Part shown: piece by piece, positions 15,515-22,745 of the stretch
How the letters are laid out: each line of letters opens with the position of its first letter
How positions within the stretch are numbered: position 1 is the stretch's first letter
Assembly: GCA_964596165.1 (NCBI GenBank)
Contig: CAZQTW010000084.1
Coordinates: 1 to 24,101 of the forward strand
Origin: CAYUQT01 sp964596165
GTDB taxonomy: Bacteria > Planctomycetota > Phycisphaerae > UBA1845 > JAFGLZ01
Direction: 5' to 3'
Length of the DNA stretch: 24,101 nucleotides
Position numbers and translations under genes: made by a program
The notes under the pieces: generated by a model
The model's input: only the letters and a program-made list of their open reading frames with translations
What the model was told of the DNA's origin: nothing
Database searches by the model: none

Positions 15515-16572
15515 CCTCCAGGCTGGAACATGTCGAAACGTCGAGACGTCGAAACGTCGACATGGGGAGAGGCTGTCAGCTTTCAGCCGGGGATTGCTGC
15601 ACCCCTGTTGTTGTGTCGACTTGTCGACTTGTCGATCTTTCGACTTGTCGTCGTCCCGCGTTCAGTCTCGCCGAGATGATGATCGCCATCGGCATCCTGG
15701 GGATCGGCATGACGATGGTGGCGATGTTCTTTCCCGTCGCGATGTCCCAACATTCGGACACGACGATCCAGCAGCGGGCGATGGAGATCGCGCAGCGGGC
15801 CAAGAGCTACGTCTTGTCGGCACAGGCTCGGCCGGCGCTGCTTGATTCCGACAGACAAGTCTGGCAACTCATCCTCAATAATGAGAATGGTGCGCCCGAG
15901 TACGACCCGTTCATGAACTGGCGGACCATGATCTTGCCGCCGATGGATCCAAACAGAACACCGCCCAACCCGATTCTCAATCAGGAAACCATAAATGACT
16001 TTGCCACCGAACTGGGGCGGGAGGTCCGCTATGTCTGGTGCCTCTTCGGGCGTCCGTCGGGCGGTGTCACGCAGTACATGATCGCCGTCTGCCGCGTGAT
16101 GCCCGGACAGAGATTCCTTAACTTTCCTAACGACGGAGACTCCAACATTGCCTACGTGACGCCGTTGCCGCGGGCGATTGCCGGGCACTGGATGGTCTGG
16201 GGCCTGCCGCTTGCACAGGCTGGATCGAAGGTCCTTCAGCTTCCGGCGCCCGTCCAAACCACTATGGAGCCGTGGAAGTCAAAGCGGTTGTCATCGTTAC
16301 TGCCTGCGGGGTCGAAGCTGATCGGTAAGCGATCAGGCCTGGTCTATTCGGTGCTCGACGTCGACATCGTGGGTGGGCTGGACACGGTCACGCTCCGCGA
16401 AGAGATGTCGCCCGCTGAGCTGGAGCGTCAGTTTCCAACTGACCCGGTGTTTCCTGTTTTCATGTTCTTCCCGCCGCCGGTGAAAACGGGGATTCCGGTT
16501 GGAACCCAAGTGGCCTGGCCTGCGGTTGACTTCGGCGATCAGAGCCCGTTGGTTGCGGTGTTGTACTTCTGA
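15511..16572 (+). CDS. GspI-like pseudopilin
   Basis: The 353-residue product has a 50-residue leader ending STCRRPA, then FSLAEMMIAIGILGIGMTMVAMFFPVAM with Glu55 at +5. The SLAEMMIAIGIL helix start resembles GspI/PilV-type minor pseudopilins. A Cys-rich, repeat-encoded leader precedes it. The ATG has a very strong ribosome binding site (AAGGAGGAG at 15497-15505) and overlaps the previous stop by four bases, so the start, and therefore the long leader, is well supported. The C-terminal domain is larger than in proteobacterial GspI and I recognise no further motif. One DPN tripeptide occurs (MDPNRTPPNP). The product would be a tip component working with GspJ and GspK. Confidence 0.82.
   Translation: MTSRLEHVETSRRRNVDMGRGCQLSAGDCCTPVVVSTCRLVDLSTCRRPAFSLAEMMIAIGILGIGMTMVAMFFPVAMSQHSDTTIQQRAMEIAQRAKSYVLSAQARPALLDSDRQVWQLILNNENGAPEYDPFMNWRTMILPPMDPNRTPPNPILNQETINDFATELGREVRYVWCLFGRPSGGVTQYMIAVCRVMPGQRFLNFPNDGDSNIAYVTPLPRAIAGHWMVWGLPLAQAGSKVLQLPAPVQTTMEPWKSKRLSSLLPAGSKLIGKRSGLVYSVLDVDIVGGLDTVTLREEMSPAELERQFPTDPVFPVFMFFPPPVKTGIPVGTQVAWPAVDFGDQSPLVAVLYF
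15530..15561 (+). repeat. Octanucleotide tandem array in the GspI-like leader (first)
   Basis: Four 8-nt units of ACGTCGAA type (variants ATGTCGAA, ACGTCGAG, ACGTCGAC) encode leader residues about 7-17 (HVETSRRRNVD). Confidence 0.85.
15614..15653 (+). repeat. Octanucleotide tandem array in the GspI-like leader (second)
   Basis: Five 8-nt units of TGTCGACT type, with a further degenerate unit, run to the cleavage codon at 15658-15660. The end of the array (TGTCGTCGTCCCGCG) is nearly identical to the end of the octamer array at 13658-13705. Units contain the palindrome GTCGAC. Confidence 0.85.
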
Positions 16573-16628
16573 GGGGGCAGAGCTGGCCGGACACCTGGGG
16601 CCAGCGAAGGATTGGAACGGGAGTACGT

Positions 16629-16645
16629 GGCGGGTTGAACCCGCC
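16629..16645. repeat. GGCGGGTT/AACCCGCC palindrome
   Basis: An 8-bp inverted repeat with a one-base centre is followed by CTACG. Related palindromes stand at about 22400 and 23886, so it is a member of a dispersed short palindrome family. It lies between the GspI- and GspJ-like genes. Confidence 0.55.
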
Positions 16646-16685
16646 CTACGCGGCTCGGAAGGGCGTCGGACGTTTGAGGCGTGTC

Positions 16686-17993
16686 ATGACCTGTGGAACC
16701 GGACAAACTGAAACCCTCCGTGGAATGGGGATCACACCCAGACCCGAGTCCCGAGTCCCGAGTCCCGGTCGTTCGGCCTTTACCCTCGCCGAACTGATGG
16801 TTTCGGTGGCGATCCTGGTCGTGGCCATGCTGGCGGTCGGTTACATCTTTTCGAGTGTGACCAAGACGAGCGGGATCACGACGGCCACGATCGAGCTGAC
16901 CGACGCCGCCGACGTTCTCCAGAAGACGATGCAGCGGGACCTGGATGTCCTGCTGCCGGGGGGGATGATGATTCGGGCAATCGTACCGGGCATCAACCTC
17001 AAAGATTTACCCATCGAACCGGTTGTGCCTCAGACGCGCTCCGACGGCCTGCTGTTCTTCGCCTCGGGTTCGCCTGGGCAGTTCCAGTCATTCTGGAACC
17101 CGCAAGCGGTCAGTTCGGATGCCATCATCTTCTATGCCCACGGTGGTGACGAAATGCCAAACGGGGACTTGGCGTTGCCGCTCAGCCTGTTTGATCGAAT
17201 CCTATGCCGACGGGCGATCCTGTTGGTGTCGGAATCGTATGCACCGGGAGATCCCAACTGGGGAAATGGAGCCTGCGGCCCCCCCCTAAACGACGCCAAC
17301 TACCTTCCGCCCAGCACCCTGGGGCGAGCGCCCTGGAACGATGCATCCGCGTTCAACCAGCTCAACACCAGACTGATGTATTCCCGGGTAGACGTTATCC
17401 AAGGGCATACGGCCTCCGACCTCATTACCCGACTTCGAGGTCCGTTGGCTGGCTATGCGTCGTTTATCATGCACAACTATGCCCCGCGCCGATTGCCCGA
17501 GGATCTGAACCGGCTCTACGATCGTGGGCGGTCCTGCTTTAATCTCATGCCACACGTCGGCGAGGTGATCGTCGAGTGGACCGACGGAAGCGTTGTTGAT
17601 CCCCGCCCTAGTACTTACGACGGCAGACTTCAGTGGTTTGGGCTGGGGCGCGATGTGGATGGGGATGGTGTCATCCGCAGCACCCTCGCGCTTCACAACC
17701 AGAGTACGTTGCCCGTCACCGACGTCATGTCGCGGACGGCCTACAGTCTGAAGTTCACTCTGCCCGTTTTGGCGATTGAGCAGACCCGTGATGATGGTCC
17801 CACGGCTGTGCGATACGGTTCTTCGATCAGCCCCAACAGCGCCGGCTACCTTGCGGTGTGGTCCGAGCGAACATGGCAATACCGTCCCAAGGCGATCCGT
17901 GTGATCGTCCGGTTGTACGACAGCAACAAGCGGATCCGTGACGACGATAACCGGCTGGGGCGTGAGTATTCGTTTGTGTTGCAGGTGCCGTGA
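16686..17993 (+). CDS. GspJ-like pseudopilin
   Basis: The 435-residue product has a 31-residue leader ending PGRSA, then FTLAELMVSVAILVVAMLAVGYIF with Glu36 at +5. The FTLAELMVSVAIL start and its position before a GspK-like gene fit GspJ/PilW, a minor pseudopilin of the tip complex. The ATG at 16686 is chosen because GAGG lies six bases upstream; a TTG at 16635 and an ATG at 16725 are alternatives. The leader segment RVPSPGRSAF is identical to that of the GspH-like protein although both are encoded by repeat arrays. The body is large, has one DPN (GDPNWGN) and shows no other motif. The stop overlaps the start of gspK by one base. Confidence 0.82.
   Translation: MTCGTGQTETLRGMGITPRPESRVPSPGRSAFTLAELMVSVAILVVAMLAVGYIFSSVTKTSGITTATIELTDAADVLQKTMQRDLDVLLPGGMMIRAIVPGINLKDLPIEPVVPQTRSDGLLFFASGSPGQFQSFWNPQAVSSDAIIFYAHGGDEMPNGDLALPLSLFDRILCRRAILLVSESYAPGDPNWGNGACGPPLNDANYLPPSTLGRAPWNDASAFNQLNTRLMYSRVDVIQGHTASDLITRLRGPLAGYASFIMHNYAPRRLPEDLNRLYDRGRSCFNLMPHVGEVIVEWTDGSVVDPRPSTYDGRLQWFGLGRDVDGDGVIRSTLALHNQSTLPVTDVMSRTAYSLKFTLPVLAIEQTRDDGPTAVRYGSSISPNSAGYLAVWSERTWQYRPKAIRVIVRLYDSNKRIRDDDNRLGREYSFVLQVP
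16743..16770 (+). repeat. Heptanucleotide tandem array in the GspJ-like leader
   Basis: Three perfect CCCGAGT units plus a fourth variant unit (CCCGGTC) encode leader residues 20-28 and end six bases before the last leader codon. Confidence 0.85.
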
Positions 17994-20900
17994 TGGAAGC
18001 GGACAGAATACAGAATTCCCTGGCACGGCCACAGGCCGTCCCGTGGCGGGCAGAACTCAGAATTCAGAATGCGAAGGGGGCACTGCGCTGTTCTCCCGGA
18101 TTCTGGATTCTGGATTCTGGATTCTCGCGCGGTCCACGCCGGCGGCGGGGTACCGTGCTCGTCTTCGTCATGGCCGTTCTGGTGTTGTTGGCGCTGCTGG
18201 GGTTGGGGATGATGATCGCCGTCCGGGGCGAGCGCCAGAAGCTGACGCCGCAGCGCGAGGCGCTCGCGCTCGAGGCGGTCATGGACAGTGCCGTCAGGCT
18301 TGTCCGCGAACGGCTGCGCGACGACATCTTGCGTGATCCGAACCGCATTCGCGATCCGAACGTCATTGTCAACCCCGATCTCTTTGATCCTAACGACGTT
18401 TTGGGCGGCGATCCAAACGACCCACATTCCGAGGGCGAGCCTTTTGACGCCCCGTGTTACAAGGATCCGTGGCTCGCATCCACGATACCATGGGCATTGT
18501 CGTGGGATCCCAACTATGGATGGGACCCGAACTACGCTTTGAGAAAGATCGCTCCGGCGGCGGGCAACGTCCTTGTGTGGCCCCGCGTGAGCTACCTGGG
18601 ACCGGACCCCAACCTCGTTATGCGAATCATGAAGCGGCAGGGTTCGCCCGTTTGGCCTCCTGTGCGCGGCGATCCACCGAACATCCTCCAGCCCTCGGCA
18701 CTGACGAATCGGCTTACTGTCGAAGGCGACCCCAACTTTTTGCTGACCGTCAGCTCGACTGTTGTGAAGAACGATCCGAATCTCTTTCCGTTGCTGCTTT
18801 TCGACGCCGACGGCGACGGAATCCCCGACTCACCGATCAGTTTCACGTTCCCGATCGACACGCCCGCGCCGACCGACCAGCCCAAGCGGGTCCACGTGGC
18901 CATCCGGATCGTCGACAACTGCTCAAAGCTCAATGTTGGGACGGCCGGTCTGAACTTGCTGGCGGATTCCACGTTTGAACGGCGTGGGCGGCGGATTCCT
19001 GAAGTTGTGCTTGACCCCAACACGGTGCCCAATGCTCGCGTTGTGCGGGCGGTGATGGATGATCCCAACTGGTTCAGATCATTCGATCCGAACGCGATAC
19101 TTGGTCGGCGGATGTCCCGCCTTGGGCTGACCGCGGCCCAGGCGATCGATCCGAACATCTACAATGCCGTCGCAAGAGGTCCCCTGTATGCCGAGCCGAC
19201 AACAGGCATCTACCCGCTGTCCGACGAAGTGAAGCTTACACGGCGCTATGTCTTGGTCCCACCGCCGGGTACAGAGTTCTCCTTCGTGGAGCGTTCCCTG
19301 CCTAGCTTGGCTCCAGCCTTTCCAAGATGGCGGCGATTTGACAGCCCCCTCCAGTACTTTGACGAGTTCCTGTATTCGTTTCCGGGAGCCCCGACTGGGC
19401 TCTTCCGCCGATCTCTCTTCACCACTAAGAGCAGCGACGTCTTGAGACGAGGACCCCTCCGGTATACGACGACCAGCGAAACCCTTCTCTACTACGGGAA
19501 GGACGAGAACCCGGTCACGATCGGAGTTGGCTCTGCTAATAGCTTGCGGTTGGCGATCGGCTACGAGAAGTTCGATTTGAACAGCGCCAACGTGGAGACC
19601 CCTACCGGCGCTGTCATCTTCTTGCAGAGTGTGGCGAACTATCTCTACGCCGGTAGGGTCGTCGGCGGGCCAACGGAAGTGGATCGGATGCGCAACGCGT
19701 GGCAGCTCGCGCTCAACATCCTCGACTACCGTGATTGGGACAAGGTGCCGACCGTACTCACGACCTCGGCCGCGAAGACTACCGTAGCCCTTGCCGGAGT
19801 TGAGCAGCAACCATTCATTACCGAGGGGCTCATCAAAGTGATTGTTGGCGAGGACGTGAGCACGGTCGACGAATTCTATGCCGTCGAGTTGTATGTTCCC
19901 AGCGGGTGGTCCATCGACCCCAACAGGCTGGCATTGAATGGCATCAGCCTGGTCGGCGGTGGGGGCTTCGGTGTCACGCTGCCAATGACCGGGGCGCCCT
20001 CTACGGGGACCTTCTATGTGTTCGCAAATAGGCAGGATCCGGAACCCGCCGTCATCCCGGCCGGCGCGAAATTCTGCCCAACCTTCAAGATTCCCACCGG
20101 GGGGATTGAACTGACCTGCGATCCAGATGGCATAAGTGGGCCAATTTTACCCTATCCGGTGGATCGGGCGACCGACACCGTCTTCACGACCCTACCCGAT
20201 CTTGTAGCAAACACCACATACGTCCGCGTGCTCCAGCGTAACACAACCGGTTGGCGTTGGACCGTGGCAATTCATAAGATTCAGAGCGAGGAGGGAGCTT
20301 CGCCCACCTACACTGCAAGTCTGGGTTCTGTGAATGCGAACGGTCCTCTCGATACTGAGGTCGATCCCTGTCCGTGGTGGTTCATGAATCGCCCGTATTC
20401 GCTGGATCCCAACGACCCAAACCACTGGGCGTTTGATTCACCTGGCGACCTGTCTAGGGTTCTTGCGGTAGGCAACCTTCCGACCTCGACCGATCCGAAT
20501 TATGTGACGGCTCCTCAGCACCTTGCGCTTCTGCAGAAGCAATATCGGGATAACCACCCGAGCGACGTCGATCCAAACAATCGGACCGGCCTGGGTCACC
20601 TCGACTTCATGAGGCCCGACCGCAACCCGAGTGTCCCGGTCGATCCGAACGATCCTAATGGGGTACCGACGAACGCCTTTGACTACTTCACCACCATCGC
20701 CGCGTACGCTGACGAGATAAACAACGATACCATTGATCCCAATGCGGATGAGCCAGGAGAGGGTATTCAGATCAACTACCGGGTCGCGGGCCGGATCAAT
20801 GTAAACACGGCCCCAGAGTATGTTCTTCGTTCGTTGCCGTTCTTCTATGATGATCACGTCTTGGAGAATCCGCCATACGACCCCAGCAAGGTTGTCGATC

Positions 20901-21418
20901 TAGCCGCTGGAATCGTGACGTTTCGCGAAGGGCGGCCGGTTGTAACGCCGACGGTGCTGACATTACCATGCTTGACCTCTTTGTCGCCGCCGATACGGGA
21001 GCGCGTGGAGTGGTTCCGTACGCTGGGCGACCTTTCCAGATTGCGGCGGAATAATCCTCAGATGAATTCGATGTTGCGAGGATGCCTGATCGACTTTCAT
21101 GCCAGGGATGACGGGGAGCTTCTCGTACGGCCGGATTACGACGCCGCGACCGACCCCAATTGGGGGGCGGGATTGAATAACGACGTTCGTGAGCGGGATA
21201 TCCTTCTGGCTCGCTCGGCGAATCTACTAACGGTTCGATCGGATAGCTACACGGTCTACATCGCCTTGATCGACGGCGAGCCGAAACCTGACGGCACGCC
21301 CCGATACCTGCGGCGCTGCCAGTTCACGCTGGATCGCGTGAATTGCTTCCGCGATCCGCGCGAGTTGCCGGTGATCTTTGGGAGGGTGGATACGAACTAC
21401 TACGACGACACCCGCTGA
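17993..21418 (+). CDS. gspK: GspK-like giant minor pseudopilin, DPN-rich
   Basis: At 1141 residues this is about three times the size of a typical GspK. The leader of about 53 residues ends RRRRG, followed by TVLVFVMAVLVLLALLGLGMMIAV, the TVLV-type helix without Glu at +5 that is usual for GspK. Three segments recall the GspK Asn-Thr-Ala motifs: SKLNVGTAG (about 310), FDLNSANVE (about 525) and INVNTAPEYVLRSLP (about 930). The sequence contains 22 DPN tripeptides with varied codons. The first 45 residues are largely translated repeats (heptamer arrays and a REP fragment). The ATG at 17993 overlaps the previous stop; a GTG directly before it is possible. The weak ribosome binding site is AGGTG. 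GspK would cap the pseudopilus tip with GspI and GspJ. Confidence 0.83.
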   Translation: MEADRIQNSLARPQAVPWRAELRIQNAKGALRCSPGFWILDSGFSRGPRRRRGTVLVFVMAVLVLLALLGLGMMIAVRGERQKLTPQREALALEAVMDSAVRLVRERLRDDILRDPNRIRDPNVIVNPDLFDPNDVLGGDPNDPHSEGEPFDAPCYKDPWLASTIPWALSWDPNYGWDPNYALRKIAPAAGNVLVWPRVSYLGPDPNLVMRIMKRQGSPVWPPVRGDPPNILQPSALTNRLTVEGDPNFLLTVSSTVVKNDPNLFPLLLFDADGDGIPDSPISFTFPIDTPAPTDQPKRVHVAIRIVDNCSKLNVGTAGLNLLADSTFERRGRRIPEVVLDPNTVPNARVVRAVMDDPNWFRSFDPNAILGRRMSRLGLTAAQAIDPNIYNAVARGPLYAEPTTGIYPLSDEVKLTRRYVLVPPPGTEFSFVERSLPSLAPAFPRWRRFDSPLQYFDEFLYSFPGAPTGLFRRSLFTTKSSDVLRRGPLRYTTTSETLLYYGKDENPVTIGVGSANSLRLAIGYEKFDLNSANVETPTGAVIFLQSVANYLYAGRVVGGPTEVDRMRNAWQLALNILDYRDWDKVPTVLTTSAAKTTVALAGVEQQPFITEGLIKVIVGEDVSTVDEFYAVELYVPSGWSIDPNRLALNGISLVGGGGFGVTLPMTGAPSTGTFYVFANRQDPEPAVIPAGAKFCPTFKIPTGGIELTCDPDGISGPILPYPVDRATDTVFTTLPDLVANTTYVRVLQRNTTGWRWTVAIHKIQSEEGASPTYTASLGSVNANGPLDTEVDPCPWWFMNRPYSLDPNDPNHWAFDSPGDLSRVLAVGNLPTSTDPNYVTAPQHLALLQKQYRDNHPSDVDPNNRTGLGHLDFMRPDRNPSVPVDPNDPNGVPTNAFDYFTTIAAYADEINNDTIDPNADEPGEGIQINYRVAGRINVNTAPEYVLRSLPFFYDDHVLENPPYDPSKVVDLAAGIVTFREGRPVVTPTVLTLPCLTSLSPPIRERVEWFRTLGDLSRLRRNNPQMNSMLRGCLIDFHARDDGELLVRPDYDAATDPNWGAGLNNDVRERDILLARSANLLTVRSDSYTVYIALIDGEPKPDGTPRYLRRCQFTLDRVNCFRDPRELPVIFGRVDTNYYDDTR
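18021..18052 (+). repeat. MITE/REP-like fragment inside the gspK leader
   Basis: These 32 bases (from TGGCACGGCCAC to GTGGCGGGCA) match the inverse of 13005-13036 with two mismatches. Heptamer units flank it on both sides (GACAGAA and TACAGAA from 18002; CAGAACT from 18051), so it appears inserted into a heptamer array. It is translated as part of the leader (LARPQAVPWRAE). Confidence 0.75.
18051..18071 (+). repeat. Heptanucleotide tandem array in the gspK leader
   Basis: Three 7-nt units, CAGAACT, CAGAATT and CAGAATG, encode leader residues around ELRIQNA. Confidence 0.75.
18098..18125 (+). repeat. Perfect heptanucleotide array in the gspK leader
   Basis: Four perfect GGATTCT units (28 bases) encode leader residues 36-45 (GFWILDSGFS). 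The unit is the reverse complement of the AGAATCC units found elsewhere. It is the least worn array in the window. Confidence 0.9.
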
Positions 21419-21428
21419 GTGGAGAAGA

Positions 21429-21535
21429 ATTCAAAATCCAGAATTCAGAAGGCAGCGTACGGTACGAGGAGCTGGAAGAGAGAAGACAGGAGAGAGGGGA
21501 CAGAAACACGAGTCGGGAGACAGAAGCCAGGAGTC
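21429..21535. repeat. Heptanucleotide arrays between gspK and the toxin-antitoxin pair
   Basis: Three units of ATTCAGA type stand at 21429-21449. A second, degenerate stretch at about 21487-21535 keeps a 7-nt spacing of CAGGAGA/CAGAAAC-like units. No gene is visible in 21419-21597. Confidence 0.6.
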
Positions 21536-21597
21536 AGCTAACGACCGGGAATGGACCGCTGAAAGCTGGTAGCTCATGGTCTCAAGGAAGTCGTGAA

Positions 21598-21858
21598 ATG
21601 GGCGCAACGCATTTGGAACTCGAAGAGGAACTGGTCGCACTGCTGCATCAGTCCAGTCGGACCGCGGAACAGGCGGCCAGGGAACTGATCGTCATGGAGC
21701 TCTATCGCCGGGCGGCCGTCTCGAGCGGCAAGGCGGCGGAACTGCTGGGAATCTCCCGCCTGGCCTTCATACACCGAGCGGGGCAGGTGGGTGTGGCGTT
21801 CTTTGACATGACAAAAGACGAGTGGGCTGCCGAGCGTGACCGGAGCGAGCAACTGTGA
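21598..21858 (+). CDS. UPF0175 family antitoxin
   Basis: The 86-residue product has the UPF0175 layout. The helical N-terminus (LELEEELVALLHQSSRTAEQAARELIVMELYRRAAVSS) is followed by GKAAELLGISRLAFIHRAGQVGV, a helix-turn-helix-like segment. Proteins of this family neutralise a PIN-type partner and usually repress their own operon. The ATG follows AAGGA by nine bases, and an in-frame extension upstream runs through repeats and is rejected. Its stop overlaps the GTG start of the toxin (GTGA), the usual coupling of toxin-antitoxin pairs. It sits between gspK and the last pseudopilin gene, so the pair probably inserted into the secretion cluster. Confidence 0.85.
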   Translation: MGATHLELEEELVALLHQSSRTAEQAARELIVMELYRRAAVSSGKAAELLGISRLAFIHRAGQVGVAFFDMTKDEWAAERDRSEQL

Positions 21859-22325
21859 ACGAGCGGCCGATCGTGTCCAATTCGAGCCCGATCATCGCCC
21901 TGGATCCGATCGGGGAACGGGGGCTATTGTCCCGGCTCTTCTCGACGATCTGGGTGCCTCCGGCCGTGATCCGGGAGACACGACCAACGGTCGCACTACC
22001 AACATGGGTCGTTGAGCGGGCCGTTCAGCAGGCGGTAGGCACCCGAGTACTCCGAGCATCACTCGGCCAGGGCGAAAGTGAGGCGATTGCGTTGGCCCTG
22101 GAGACGGACGCTCGATGGATTCTCTTGGATGATCGTCCCGCTCGGCGAGTGGCCGAAGGACTGGGCCTTTCCGTCATTGGAACGCTGGGGATTCTATTGG
22201 CCTGCAAACGCAGGGGCCTCCTGGTCGCGATCCGGTCTGTTGTGGACTCTTTGGTCGCCCACGGATTCAGAGTCTCCGGCGAGTTGTATGCGAGTGTGCT
22301 TGCGGATGCGAGCGAACGGTCCTGA
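21855..22325 (+). CDS. DUF3368 PIN-like toxin
   Basis: The 156-residue product is a DUF3368 protein, a PIN-domain relative thought to act as the RNase toxin partner of UPF0175 proteins. It opens with IVSNSSPIIAL, where DUF3368 proteins often have Asn in place of the first PIN Asp. LGQGESEAIALALE supplies the central acidic cluster and WILLDDRPARRVAEGLG the third acidic site. GTLGILLACKRRGL follows, and the C-terminus fits the family. The GTG start overlaps the antitoxin stop by four bases. Active-site acids other than the first are kept, so the protein is probably functional, but activity is inferred. Confidence 0.87.
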   Translation: MNERPIVSNSSPIIALDPIGERGLLSRLFSTIWVPPAVIRETRPTVALPTWVVERAVQQAVGTRVLRASLGQGESEAIALALETDARWILLDDRPARRVAEGLGLSVIGTLGILLACKRRGLLVAIRSVVDSLVAHGFRVSGELYASVLADASERS

Positions 22326-22369
22326 AGGGAGCGGTTTTCTCTGTGACGACATGCGCTGATAGAGAGAGA

Positions 22370-22413
22370 ATTCGGAATCCGGGAGAAGAACACGTGGAGC
22401 GGGTTCGACCCGG
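22370..22413. repeat. Heptamer pair and CGGGT/ACCCG palindrome
   Basis: Two 7-nt units (ATTCGGA, ATCCGGG) at 22370-22383 are followed by a short palindrome CGGGTTCGACCCG at 22400-22412. They open the 420-base gap 22326-22745, which holds only repeats. Confidence 0.55.
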
Positions 22414-22431
22414 CGCACGGAGCGATCAGAA

Positions 22432-22574
22432 CCGGCGTGTCCTCCCTGGCACGGCCACCCTGGCACGTCCTTCGGCCCTGCCGCCCGCCACGGAACGGCC
22501 CGTGGCCGTCCCAGGGTGGCCGGCGGGCCGTTCCGTGGCAGGCACGCCGGTCAACCGGGCTGGGGACAGCCCGG
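22432..22574. repeat. MITE/REP-like element, longest copy
   Basis: The element is bounded by CCGGCGTG (22432-22439) and CACGCCGG (22543-22550), followed after four bases by a stem CCGGGCTG/CAGCCCGG (22555-22574). It is an inverted, longer copy of 12975-13051. Its interior 22441-22543 is about 90% identical to 13421-13523. It contains nested inverted repeats and no coding capacity, as expected of a non-autonomous element. Confidence 0.75.
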
Positions 22575-22662
22575 CTCGGCAAGGAATGCGAGGTTTCTGC
22601 GTCCTGTCGTTGGTGAGGTATTGGGACAACTGACGAATGTGAGAGGAAGATGCAGAGGATGA

Positions 22663-22683
22663 ACTCAGAACCCAGAATTCAGA
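22663..22683. repeat. Heptanucleotide tandem array upstream of the last pseudopilin
   Basis: Three 7-nt units, ACTCAGA, ACCCAGA and ATTCAGA, end 62 bases before the start of the last pseudopilin gene. Here the array stays outside the coding sequence. Confidence 0.8.
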
Positions 22684-22745
22684 AGGAGGAGGCGCCGTGT
22701 TGTGGCCGTTCTTCTGACTTTTGTCGTGCATACGGAGTCTTCGTC

